This document shows positions 39,601 through 47,448 of a stretch of 64,000 nucleotides of DNA, one piece after another. The notes under the pieces are model-generated. The model worked only from the letters and a program-made list of their open reading frames with translations. It was not told the DNA's origin and did not search any database. Position numbers and translations under genes: made by a program. The stretch lies in NCBI RefSeq assembly GCF_000959365.1, contig NZ_CP009555.1:3162001-3226000 (forward strand). The letters run 5' to 3'. The stretch's first letter is position 1. The number at the start of each line of letters is the position of its first letter. Source of the DNA: Burkholderia oklahomensis C6786 (lineage in GTDB: Bacteria > Pseudomonadota > Gammaproteobacteria > Burkholderiales > Burkholderiaceae).

Positions 39601-39809
39601 TCCAGCGGCTGCGCGAGCGTCGAAGCGACCGAAACCGGATCGGCGCCGGGCAGGACGGCCGAAACCTGGATGGTCGGGAACTCGACCTGCGGCAGCGGGG
39701 CGACGGGCAAATGAAAATACGCGGCCACGCCCGCGAACAGGATGCCCGCCGTCATCAGGCAGGTGGCGACCGGATAGCGGATGAACACCGCGAACATGTT
39801 CTGGCTCAT
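36663..39809 (-). CDS. RND multidrug efflux permease (MdtB/MdtC-like)
   Basis: 1048 residues from ATG 39809 (MSQNMFAVFIRYPVATCLMT). Inner-membrane proton antiporter of the HAE1 class. Diagnostic regions are AYFHLPVAPLPQVEFPTIQV, VAVLLPLLLMGGIIGRMFRE, NISLMAMTIAVGFVVDDAIV (transmembrane helix 4 with Asp pair) and GVILLIGIVKKNGIMMVDFA. The FIRYPVATCLM and LPQVEFPTI N-terminus is like MdtB/MdtC/MuxB. Only one permease gene is here, so it is probably homotrimeric, unlike the MdtBC pair. Its start overlaps the adaptor gene by 4 bp. No outer-membrane channel gene follows. Confidence 0.93.
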   Translation of the reverse strand: MSQNMFAVFIRYPVATCLMTAGILFAGVAAYFHLPVAPLPQVEFPTIQVSAVLPGADPVSVASTLAQPLETQFSKIPYVTQMTSQSTLSSTSIVLQFSLDRSIDAAANDVQSAIDAAAAQLPADLPSPPTFQKVNPADSPIMLLSAISSTLPLTTIDDYVETRLTKSLSQIDGVGSVSIGGQQKPSIRIQLDPVKLASRELSSEEVRRALSGLSGVNPKGVFNGTTRSYTIYTNGQLTDPAQWNDAIVAYRAGTPVRIRDIGRAVLGPEDNTLAAWIDGKRSISVGIYKKPGANTVATVDKIRAKLPELEASLPPSLKIAVLADRTQTIRASLLDIELTLLLNVVLVVVVIYAFLGSVRTTIIPAITVPVSLFGACALMWACGYSLDNISLMAMTIAVGFVVDDAIVMVENIARHVEEGERPLQAALKGLSETSFTIASISISLVAVLLPLLLMGGIIGRMFREFAVTLSMTIIVSAFVSLTLTPMMASYLLRAQRHDGGRAPRPGLFERAFARMSAGYERALDVALRHRFITLCAFFASVAASVFLYIGIPKGFFPQQDTGVITGISEAAQTISVEDMARHSMALAAIIRADPAVEHCQMAVGGSAYAGTTVNNGRWYITLKPRDQRDATADEVIRRLRPQFAKVPGVRMYLQAAQDVIIGARLARTQYQLTLQSADVGELTTWAPRLLARLSALPQLRDVASDQQVNGSALSVSIDRDQAARYGLTPEAIDGTLYDAFGSRQVAQYFTQLSTYKVIMETLPSLQRDPGTLDRIYMKSPSGALVPLSSVARWTTDSVQPLSVNHQSHFPSVTISFNLAPGVSLGEATTAIEAAQAALRMPPAVVGSFQGTAQAFQSTLATMPMLILSALIVAYLVLGALYGSFIHPWTILSTLPSAGVGAIATLWLFKYDFNLIALIGVILLIGIVKKNGIMMVDFAIAATREQNMTSFDAIRNACLLRFRPIMMTTMTALFGAVPLMFTPGMGSELRQPLGYAMVGGLLVSQVLTLFTTPVIYLYLDTLSNRLKARFRPLGLDMPSNAHAEGAPQD

Positions 39810-41029
39810 GATCGGTGCGCGCCCGTCATGGTCGTGGCCGCTTCGCCGCCGGCCGCCCGCGCGCCGTCGCCGGTCGCGCGGGCCTCGGCGTCGCGCGCCG
39901 GCATCATCGTCGCGGCGACGCGCGCGCCATCCTGCAGCCGGTACTGGCCCTGCACGACGACGCGCTGGCCGACCTGCAGGCCGTTCGCGACGCCCGCGTA
40001 GCCGAGCGCCCGTTGCGATACCTTGACGGGCTGCATCGCGACCTTGTCGCCCGCGCCGATCACATAGACGAAGCTGCCTTCGGGCCCGATCTGGATCGCA
40101 TCCTCCGGCACGGCCGTCGCGTCGCGCAGCACGTCGACGACGGTGCGGATCATTACCGACTGCCCCGGCCACAGCGCGCCGTCGGCGTTCTCGAACACCG
40201 CTTTCATCCGGATCACGCCGCTGCTCGGGTCGACACGGTTCTCGATCGTGCTCAGCCGCCCGTGCGACAGCACCGTCGCGCCGTCCGTGCTCATCGCGAC
40301 GGCCTCGACCTGGCCGCGCCGCAGCGCCGCCTGGATTGCCGGCAGCGCGTCCTGCGACTCGGAGTAGATCGCCGTGATCGGCGAAGTCGTGACGAGCGTG
40401 AGCAGGACCGTGTCGTTGGCCTTGACGAGGTTGCCCTGATCGACGAGCCTGAAGCCGATGCGCCCCGAGATGGGCGCGCGGATCGTCGTGTAATCGACTG
40501 CCACGCGGGCGTTCTGCAGGGCGGCCTGGTCGCCGCGCACCTGCGCGTTCAGTTCGTTGACGCGCGCCCTCCAGGATTCCAGCAACTGCATCGTCGTCGC
40601 GTTCACTTCGGAAAGCCTCCGATAGCGTTCGAACTCGAGCCGGGCATTCGCGAGCGTCGCCTTGTCCTGCTCGAGCTTCGCGGCCGCCTGATCGGCGGTC
40701 GCCTGGAACGCCCGGCGATCGATCTCGACGAGCACGTCGCCCGCATGCACCTGCTGGCCTTCCTGGAACCGCACGTTCGTGATCTGGCCGTCGACCTGAC
40801 TCCTCACGGTCACGTCGTACTGCGGCGTGACGGAGCCGACTCCGGTCAGGTAGACGGGCAGGTTCATCGTGCCGACGACGGCTGCCGTGACGGGAATCGC
40901 GGCATCGGCCCGCTTCGCGGCGGCTGCGCGCGCGTCGGCCGAAGGTTTGACGAGCCAGGCAAGGAACGCGATCGCGGCGATCGATATCGATGCGAGCGCA
41001 ACGAGTTTACGGCGCGTGAGGAAAGACAT
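39806..41029 (-). CDS. RND efflux periplasmic adaptor (MdtA-like)
   Basis: About 407 residues from ATG 41029 (MSFLTRRKLVALASISIAAI); starts at 41035 and 41068 are also in frame and none has a strong ribosome site. N-terminal membrane anchor or leader, then the membrane fusion protein pattern: VRSQVDGQITNVRFQEGQQV (lipoyl half), a helical hairpin, VDYTTIRAPISGRIGFRLVD (second lipoyl half) and the beta-barrel. It joins the RND permease to an outer-membrane channel. First gene of the two-gene operon; the 4-bp overlap with the permease indicates translational coupling. Confidence 0.9.
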   Translation of the reverse strand: MSFLTRRKLVALASISIAAIAFLAWLVKPSADARAAAAKRADAAIPVTAAVVGTMNLPVYLTGVGSVTPQYDVTVRSQVDGQITNVRFQEGQQVHAGDVLVEIDRRAFQATADQAAAKLEQDKATLANARLEFERYRRLSEVNATTMQLLESWRARVNELNAQVRGDQAALQNARVAVDYTTIRAPISGRIGFRLVDQGNLVKANDTVLLTLVTTSPITAIYSESQDALPAIQAALRRGQVEAVAMSTDGATVLSHGRLSTIENRVDPSSGVIRMKAVFENADGALWPGQSVMIRTVVDVLRDATAVPEDAIQIGPEGSFVYVIGAGDKVAMQPVKVSQRALGYAGVANGLQVGQRVVVQGQYRLQDGARVAATMMPARDAEARATGDGARAAGGEAATTMTGAHRS

Positions 41030-41588
41030 GGGCATGCAGATGGGCGTACAAATGAATGCGGCCGGCATCGCGGCGCGATGTCGGCGTCGGTGAACGGTCG
41101 GGAACGTATTCGAGCGAACGCGTCACGGCCGGTGCGACGTGATGAGGTCGGCGTGCCGGGGCCCGCGTGCCGGGCGTTGCGGGTTCGCGCGGCGCCGCTC
41201 GGGGCGCTTCTCGGCGAGGGCTGGCGCGTTGGCCTCGACCGAGTCGCCGGGGGCGAAATCCTCCATTTTCGGGCAGGTATTTCCGCCTTGGGCAAACCCG
41301 TCGCGCGGGCGCAATAGCCTGTCGTTGATCACCTGTTCGCTCGACTCGAATTTCATGCTGGGCCTGTCCGGAACAGGAGTCTCAAAATAGTTTTCCGCCG
41401 CGAATGACGGTAGGAGTACGCGCATCGCGGCGAACGCATTCTATTTTCCGGTTCAATTGATTTGACGCCGTGCGATGAAATGGGGCCATATATATCGAAA
41501 TCCATTGGACGAAAAATTGCATTGATTTTCGTCTTCGGAACGAATGGCGCGGCGAGCGGATCTGGCCGGGCGAATAAGCCGGCTTTTC

Positions 41589-41622
41589 AAGCCGCGCCTA
41601 ATCATTTAATCAGGCGCGGCTT
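41589..41622. repeat. Perfect 11-bp inverted repeat
   Basis: AAGCCGCGCCT (41589-41599) and AGGCGCGGCTT (41612-41622) around a 12-nt AT-rich loop. Neither strand has a U-run after it, so it may be a factor-binding palindrome or a weak bidirectional stop. Confidence 0.45.
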
Positions 41623-42352
41623 ATCGATCTTCACGCCGGTATTTCAGCGGGGCGCCAGAACGGGAAAACGGCGGACAATGCCGTGCAGCTATGATGCGCG
41701 CGCATGCCGGCGACGCTCGTTCGCCACGATCGACGACGAGCGTTCGGCGCGCGCGGGCGTGTGCCGGTATCGACTGAGAACGGATTGCCGCTCGCTACGT
41801 ACGAGCGCGCAGGCGGGATTTGCTTGATTGGCCCGCCAGGTCTCCGCCGGGAGCGGGACCACGTCGGGGCAAGCAGCATCGGGACGTCGATGAACCTCGG
41901 AATTCATGTCGCGCCTTTCTACCGTAGAGAGATGACTGAGATGGCCCGGCCATGGCCACAGCTCCCTTTGCGGATCGGCGGGCGTCGCATGTCGTGCGCG
42001 CCGCAAGGCTTCTCGAACGCGGGCGGTTGTTGCGGCGATTCGCGTTCCGCCTTCTGGGAGGCGGTAACCGCGTCGATCCGCGCGTTTGCCATCATGTCTC
42101 GATCACACTCGGGTTGTGGCATTCAACAGGACCTTACAGTGTTTGTCAAGCCTGCGCATATCGATATGAATTGCAGTGATGTCGTTGAAATGTTGCTTCA
42201 TGTGCAAACTCGGAGAAATGGGATGATTCCGAACGCCTCTTTATGGCGTGCAGGAAAAACTGATTTTTGTGATGCCAAATATTTTCTATATGAACTACAA
42301 AAATAAGTACTTGCTCGTTAAGAATAAGTAATGTAAAAACACGCTGATTGAG

Positions 42353-42377
42353 AGGCGATTCGGAAAGCCGGTCGCCT
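42353..42377 (+). promoter_or_regulatory. Small hairpin in the leader of the biosynthetic operon
   Basis: AGGCGA (42353-42358) pairs with TCGCCT (42372-42377), then TTCC, about 80 bp before the first cluster gene. It could be a weak terminator or attenuator. Confidence 0.3.
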
Positions 42378-42456
42378 TTCCATAGCGCCGCAGAAGATCG
42401 AAAAAAGACATTCCGAGGGCGCGTGCTCATAGTGCATGCGCATGTAAAACGATTAA

Positions 42457-43953
42457 ATGACGACGTCCATGAGAGAGCGTAGACGCGGTATTGCTTTTAT
42501 GCGGTCCTGCCATGATTTTCTGCGGACATCGGAATTGTCCATCGCGGCGGTGAACGGCCTGCGTCGCACCATCGCGCCGGCGCATCGGGTGCTGGACACG
42601 TGCGGAGCGGGCGCGGCCGGATTGCTGGCATTGCAGTGCGGTGCGCAGCGAGTCGTGGCGCTCGCGCACGGGGATGATGCGTCGCTCGTCCGTGCCCAGG
42701 CCGAGGCGAACGGTCTCGACGGGCGGATATCGTTCGTCGAGGCCGATCGGGCGGCAACGCTCGCCGACCGGGAAGGGCGGTTCGACGTCGTGCTGGGGCT
42801 CGCGCCCGGCGAACGCGCCGGGCTCGATCCGCATTACGGCGCTCGGCTCGGCGAATTCGCTCGCCGGTTCGGCGCGGCGAACGTCGCCGTCGTGCCCAAC
42901 GGCGTGCGCTACGCCGCGCAACTCGTCGAATGGGGCGATGCGGCGCTGCTCGAGGCGGACGTCGCGATGAAGAAGCGTCTCCTCGAATCGCGCTATGAAA
43001 TCACGTTCGACTCGGTGCTTGAGCAGGTGTCCGACGCGGCCGCGCCGCGCTCTCGCGTGCGCGCCGACGCGCTGCGCGCGCTCGGCGCGCCGCTGCCGTT
43101 TCTGACATGCCGTCCCGGCGACGCCTGCGCGAACGGCGCGGCAGCGCCCGAGCAGATCGTGTTGACCGCTGCGCAGCGCGGCCGCGCCGACGGCGTGGTG
43201 TGGACGCAGGAGCTGATACACGACGGCATCGTCATCGAGCGGATCCAGGGATGCAGTTGGCTCGACGAGCGCGTCGATCTCGACGCGGGCGACACGATCG
43301 CGGTGCGCGTTGACGACATGACGCGGGCCGCGCCGTTCGACGGCCGCGAAGCCGCGCCGTGGCTCGCGCCCGCGATGCGTGCGCCGGGCGCGCCCGCGCC
43401 GCTCGTCTTCTGGCTGACCGGTATCTCGGGCGCGGGCAAGACGACGATCGCGACGTGCTTCAAGCGGCATGCGGATGCCGATGCGTGGCCGGCCGTCGTG
43501 CTCGACGGCGACACGCTGCGCGGCGGCCTGAACGCGGATCTCGGCTTCTCCGACGCGGACCGCGCGGAGAACGTGCGCCGCATCGCCGAGGTCGCGGCGC
43601 TTATGGCCGACACGGGGCTGCTCGTCGTCGTCTCCTGCATTTCGCCCAAACGATCGTTTCGCGAAACGGCGCGCACGATCGTCGGCGCGGGGCGGTTCGT
43701 CGAAGTGTTCGTCGATACGCCGCCCGCGGTCGCGGAAGCGCGCGATCCGAAGGGACTGTATCGGCGCGCGCGCGCGGGACTGATCGGCTCCTTCACCGGG
43801 ATCGATTCCGACTACGAGCCGCCGCGGAATCCGCAGTTGCGCATCGATACGACGGCGCACGACGTCGAGGCCGCGACGCAGATGCTGCGCCGCCACTACA
43901 TCGACACGCGCCTGTCCGCCGAGCGTGCGGGCGCCGCCGAGGCCGCGGCGTGA
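42457..43953 (+). CDS. Methyltransferase-like / adenylylsulfate kinase fusion (PAPS supply)
   Basis: 498 residues. The N-terminal ~300 residues resemble a PRMT-type SAM methyltransferase (VLDTCGAGAAGLLALQCGAQ as motif I), but I do not see the double-Glu loop or THW motif of active PRMTs. The C-terminal part (about 310-490) is an APS kinase: LTGISGAGKTTIATCFKRHA (P-loop from residue 322), VVLDGDTLRGGLNADLGFSD (substrate Asp/Arg), VVSCISPKRSFRETAR and DPKGLYRRARAG. APS kinase makes PAPS, the donor for the two sulfotransferases encoded downstream. No ATP sulfurylase gene is in the window. The start is uncertain (ATG 42457, 42469 or 42499). Confidence 0.85.
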   Translation: MTTSMRERRRGIAFMRSCHDFLRTSELSIAAVNGLRRTIAPAHRVLDTCGAGAAGLLALQCGAQRVVALAHGDDASLVRAQAEANGLDGRISFVEADRAATLADREGRFDVVLGLAPGERAGLDPHYGARLGEFARRFGAANVAVVPNGVRYAAQLVEWGDAALLEADVAMKKRLLESRYEITFDSVLEQVSDAAAPRSRVRADALRALGAPLPFLTCRPGDACANGAAAPEQIVLTAAQRGRADGVVWTQELIHDGIVIERIQGCSWLDERVDLDAGDTIAVRVDDMTRAAPFDGREAAPWLAPAMRAPGAPAPLVFWLTGISGAGKTTIATCFKRHADADAWPAVVLDGDTLRGGLNADLGFSDADRAENVRRIAEVAALMADTGLLVVVSCISPKRSFRETARTIVGAGRFVEVFVDTPPAVAEARDPKGLYRRARAGLIGSFTGIDSDYEPPRNPQLRIDTTAHDVEAATQMLRRHYIDTRLSAERAGAAEAAA

Positions 43954-44003
43954 CGCCGTTGCATGGATTCATGCTTTCCCGACAGCGAATGGCGAGACAC
44001 ACG

Positions 44004-45842
44004 ATGAGCGTTCACGACATGACTCGCGCGCACGACGTCGCGCCGGCGCGCGCGGATCGATTTGGCCGGCATTTTGCGACGGCGGCCGCGGCCGAGATCG
44101 CCGCCGCCGATTCGCTGACGGCGCGATTCGCCGACGTGGCCGCGCGCCGTCGCGATGCGGCGGCGGTGGTGTGCGGCGACGAGCGCTGGACGTACGGCAT
44201 GCTCGCGGCGCGGGCATGCCGCATCGCCGAAGCGGTGCGCGCGGCGGGCGGGGACGGCAGCGAGCCGGTCGCGCTGCTCTACGCGCACGGCGCGCCGATG
44301 ATCGCCGCGATGCTCGGCGTGCTGGGCGCCGGCAAGTTCTACGTTCCGCTGATCGCGGACCACCCGCTGCCGCACCTGCAGTCGATCGTGCGCGAGTGCG
44401 GCTGCCGGATCGTGCTCGCCGCGCCTGCGCTCGCCGAGACGGCGGCGCGCCTTGGCGTCGCGGCGAGCGTCGTCGACGACGCGAGCCTGCCGGAAGCGGA
44501 CGGCCCGCTGGATGCGCGCGGCAGCGACGCGGTTTCGTATCTGCTGTTCACGTCCGGCACGACCGGCGTGCCGAAGGGCGTGATGCAATGCGACCGCAAC
44601 GTGCTGCACCACGCCGCGTGCTATGCGTCGTCGATCGGCCTCGGCGACGACGACCGGATGACGCTGTTGCCGTACTACGGCTTCGACGCGTCGGTGATGG
44701 ATATCTTCGCCACGCTGCTGACGGGCGCGAGCCTTCATCTCTGGGACGTGCGCGAGCGCGGCGTCGAGGGCATCGGCGATTGGCTCGCGCGCGAGCGCAT
44801 GACGATCTGGCATTCGACGCCGAGCGTGCTGCGCGCCGCGTTTCCCGCCTTCGCCCGGCCGGCCGCGCTGCGCTGGGTCGTGCTGGGCGGGGAGGCGGCG
44901 ACGGGGGGCGACGTGGCGCTCGTGGCGCGGCACGGCGGCCCGCAATGCCGGTTGCTCAACGGCCTCGGGCCGACCGAATGCACGACGGCGCTGCAGTACG
45001 TCGCCGATCCCGTCGCCGACGCGGCCGTCGCGCGCCTGCCGGTCGGCCGGCCGGTGCCGGGCGTCGAGGTCGCGCTGCTCGATGCCGCCGGCGATGTCTG
45101 CGCGACGGAAGGCGAGCTCGCGATCGTCAGCCCGTTCGTCGCGCTCGGGTACTGGGGGCGTCCGGACCTGACGGCCGAGCGTTTCGGCGAAGCGGCGCGT
45201 CCGGACGGCGCGCGGCGGTATCGCACGGGCGATCTGCTGCGGATGAACGCGCACGGATGCTACGAGCACCTGACGCGGGTCGACGATCAGATCAAGATCC
45301 GCGGCTTGCGCGTCGAGCTGGGCGAGATCCAGGCGACGCTCGGCGGGCACGACGATGTGCTGCAGGCAATCGTGCTGCCGCGTCTCGACGACCTCACGCA
45401 GCAGCAGACAGTCGTCGCCTACGTCGTGCTGCGCGAGGCGTTGGTCGACGTCGCGGCGTTGCGCGATTACGTCGCGCAGCGTCTGCCCGCGTACATGGTG
45501 CCGCGCGCGATCGTTCGCCTCGACGCGATGCCGTTGCTGCCGAACGGCAAGCTGGATCGTCGCGCGCTGCCGGCGCCGCCGCGGGCGGACGCATCGGCGG
45601 GCGAGCGCAAGGGGCCGCGCACGCCGCTGCATCGGGTGCTCGCCGCGTGCTGGGCCGACGTGCTGCGACGCGACGCAGTCGGCATCGACGAGAACTTCTT
45701 CGAGCTCGGCGGCGATTCGCTGCTCGGCACGCAACTGCTCTCGCGCGTGAAGCGCGACCTCGAGCTCGATGCGCGGCTTGGCGACCTGTTCCGTCATCCG
45801 ACGGTCGAGTCGTTGGCCGAGCACTTGCTGGCTTCACGATGA
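44004..45842 (+). CDS. Free-standing NRPS A-PCP protein (SulI-like)
   Basis: 612 residues (in-frame ATG at 43971 possible). One adenylation domain with all core motifs: YLLFTSGTTGVPKGVMQ (A3), YYGFDASVMDIFATLL (A4), LLNGLGPTECTTALQ (A5), YRTGDLLR (A7), RVDDQIKIRGLRVELGEI (A8) and LPNGKLDRRALP (A10). A carrier follows at the C-terminus, ENFFELGGDSLLGTQLL (phosphopantetheine Ser572). Specificity positions read by eye: D-A-M-H-V-G-G-T-A-K, which I cannot match to a standard amino acid. With no C domain it should load the starter residue of the peptide, as SulI does for Glu in sulfazecin. It overlaps the exporter gene by 4 bp. Confidence 0.88.
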   Translation: MSVHDMTRAHDVAPARADRFGRHFATAAAAEIAAADSLTARFADVAARRRDAAAVVCGDERWTYGMLAARACRIAEAVRAAGGDGSEPVALLYAHGAPMIAAMLGVLGAGKFYVPLIADHPLPHLQSIVRECGCRIVLAAPALAETAARLGVAASVVDDASLPEADGPLDARGSDAVSYLLFTSGTTGVPKGVMQCDRNVLHHAACYASSIGLGDDDRMTLLPYYGFDASVMDIFATLLTGASLHLWDVRERGVEGIGDWLARERMTIWHSTPSVLRAAFPAFARPAALRWVVLGGEAATGGDVALVARHGGPQCRLLNGLGPTECTTALQYVADPVADAAVARLPVGRPVPGVEVALLDAAGDVCATEGELAIVSPFVALGYWGRPDLTAERFGEAARPDGARRYRTGDLLRMNAHGCYEHLTRVDDQIKIRGLRVELGEIQATLGGHDDVLQAIVLPRLDDLTQQQTVVAYVVLREALVDVAALRDYVAQRLPAYMVPRAIVRLDAMPLLPNGKLDRRALPAPPRADASAGERKGPRTPLHRVLAACWADVLRRDAVGIDENFFELGGDSLLGTQLLSRVKRDLELDARLGDLFRHPTVESLAEHLLASR

Positions 45843-47200
45843 CCGGCCCCGCGGCCGGAGAAATGTCGACGCGATCAACTCGATTCAGCGAGACGGACAT
45901 GACCGACAGCGCGCAGGACAGCATCGACGAAGCCACGCGGCCCGCGCGCGTCTCGTGGCTCGCGACGCTGCGCGGTCCGTTCGCGTACCGCACGTTCGCG
46001 TCGATCTGGATCGCGAGCCTCGTCGGCAACATCGGCGGATCGATTCAGACCGTTGCGGCCTCGTGGCTGATGACGTCGATGGCGCCGTCGCCGACGATGG
46101 TCTCGCTCGTGCAGACGGCGTTCACGCTGCCGATCGCGCTGTTCGCGCTGATGTCGGGCGTCGCCGCCGACGCATGGGATCGCCGCACGGTGATGCTGCT
46201 GTCGCAGTCGCTGATGTTCTCGGTGGCGCTGTGCCTCGTCGCGCTCGTGGCCGCGGGCGCGATGACGCCGATGCGCCTGCTCGTCTGCATGTTCGTCGGC
46301 GGCTGCGCGGGCGCGATGTTTCAGCCCGCGTGGCAGTCCGCCGTGACCGAGCAGGTGCCGGCGCACGAGCTGTCCGCGGCGATCGCGCTCGACAGCTTTT
46401 CGATGAACTTCGCGCGCACCGCGGGGCCGGCGTTGGGCGGCTTCATCGTGGCGTCCGTCTCGCCGAATGCGGCGTTCGTCCTGAGCGGACTGTCGTACGC
46501 GGGGCTCATCTATGTGCTGTCGCGTTCGCTACGCGGCGCCGCCGCGCGAAAGCCCGCGCGCGCGCGCCTCGCGACGATGCTGGTTCAAGGCGTTCGTTAT
46601 TGCGTCCGCACGCCCGGCATCCGCGGCACGCTGATTCGCAGCAGCCTGTTCGGATTTCTCGGCAGCCCCGTCTGGGCGCTTCTGCCTCTCTTTGCGAAGA
46701 CGCAATTCGGCGGCGAGGCGCGCACCTACGGGATCCTGCTCGCATCGTTCGGCGCGGGCGCGGCGTGCGGCGCGCTGGGCGGCGCGGCAGGGCGCGCGAG
46801 GCTCGGCCGCGAGGCGCTGATCCGGCTGTGCACGCTCACGTTCGCGGCCGGCATGCTGGCCACGGCGTGGAGCCCGTGCCAGGCCGTCGCGATGCTTGGC
46901 CTCGCCGTCGCGGGCGGGAGCTGGGTCGCGTGCGTCTCGACCTACAACCTCACGATTCAGACGGCGTCGCCGGCTTGGGTGGCGGGGCGATCGCTGTCGC
47001 TGTTTCACTCGTTCATCGTCGGCGGACTCTCGATCGGCAGCTACCTCTGGGGCGTCGCGGCGACGAGCAGTTCGATCAACTCGGCATTCGCGATATCGGC
47101 GCTGATGATGGCGGTATCGGTGGTTCTCGCGGCATGGCTGCCGTTGCCGACGCACGAGATGCTCGGCGAGCACGCGCGCGGCGAGCCGCAACGGACATGA
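45839..47200 (+). CDS. MFS exporter of the biosynthetic cluster (EntS-like)
   Basis: 453 residues with about 12 spans. Motifs: FASIWIASLVGNIGGSIQTV (first span), FALMSGVAADAWDRRTVMLL (MFS motif A form with D-R-R), ALDSFSMNFARTAGPALGGF (antiporter-like motif C) and GILLASFGAGAACGALGGAA. The SGVxADxWDRR and long antiporter motif place it in the MFS_3/EntS group, which exports siderophores and other peptides. Start codon ATG at 45839 overlaps the stop of the A-PCP gene, so it is translationally coupled. Predicted role: export of the product and self-protection. Confidence 0.87.
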   Translation: MTGPAAGEMSTRSTRFSETDMTDSAQDSIDEATRPARVSWLATLRGPFAYRTFASIWIASLVGNIGGSIQTVAASWLMTSMAPSPTMVSLVQTAFTLPIALFALMSGVAADAWDRRTVMLLSQSLMFSVALCLVALVAAGAMTPMRLLVCMFVGGCAGAMFQPAWQSAVTEQVPAHELSAAIALDSFSMNFARTAGPALGGFIVASVSPNAAFVLSGLSYAGLIYVLSRSLRGAAARKPARARLATMLVQGVRYCVRTPGIRGTLIRSSLFGFLGSPVWALLPLFAKTQFGGEARTYGILLASFGAGAACGALGGAAGRARLGREALIRLCTLTFAAGMLATAWSPCQAVAMLGLAVAGGSWVACVSTYNLTIQTASPAWVAGRSLSLFHSFIVGGLSIGSYLWGVAATSSSINSAFAISALMMAVSVVLAAWLPLPTHEMLGEHARGEPQRT

Positions 47201-47240
47201 ACGGCAGATCGGCCGTCGAATTCGAATCGATCGCGACGGC

Positions 47241-47399
47241 ATGCGCTCCTACCCGAACGTGACCGATGCGCAAGGGCAGATGCTGACGAGCGAGCACGAA
47301 CCCGCGCGGATCGGCGGGAAGCAGGCGGGCGCAGTGGTGTTTCCGGCGAAGGTGACGGACCGCGGCCGGCGCGATCCGATGGCGGCGACGAACGAATAG
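47241..47399 (+). CDS. Small ORF, 52 residues, unknown
   Basis: ATG 47241 to TAG 47399 encodes MRSYPNVTDAQGQMLTSEHE and a basic tail ending RRDPMAATNE. It fills most of the 248-bp gap between the exporter and flavoprotein genes. No ribosome site or family is recognised. It could be a decayed end of a longer gene, because the same frame stays open for some 15 codons upstream. Confidence 0.2.
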   Translation: MRSYPNVTDAQGQMLTSEHEPARIGGKQAGAVVFPAKVTDRGRRDPMAATNE

Positions 47400-47448
47400 G
47401 CGCCCGGGGACCGGGGCGCTCGACTCACTCAAAGCGAACGAGGAATCG

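Larger units (their letters stand above)
41030..42456. other. 1.4-kb intergenic region before the biosynthetic cluster
   Basis: The left part is GC-rich; 42100-42456 is distinctly AT-rich. A plus-strand frame to 42306 ends MNCSDVVEMLLHVQTRRNGM but shows no family features and I do not call it. It holds two inverted repeats, listed separately. Promoters for the leftward RND operon and the rightward biosynthetic operon should be here. Confidence 0.45.

Noticed and set aside
37152..40001. 949-codon plus-strand frame opposite the RND permease
   Set aside because: Low-complexity Arg/Asp-rich shadow of the RND gene.
41704..42306. 200-codon plus-strand frame before the biosynthetic cluster
   Set aside because: Composition shifts within it, with no ribosome site or family motif; judged intergenic, though its last ~45 codons could be a small gene.
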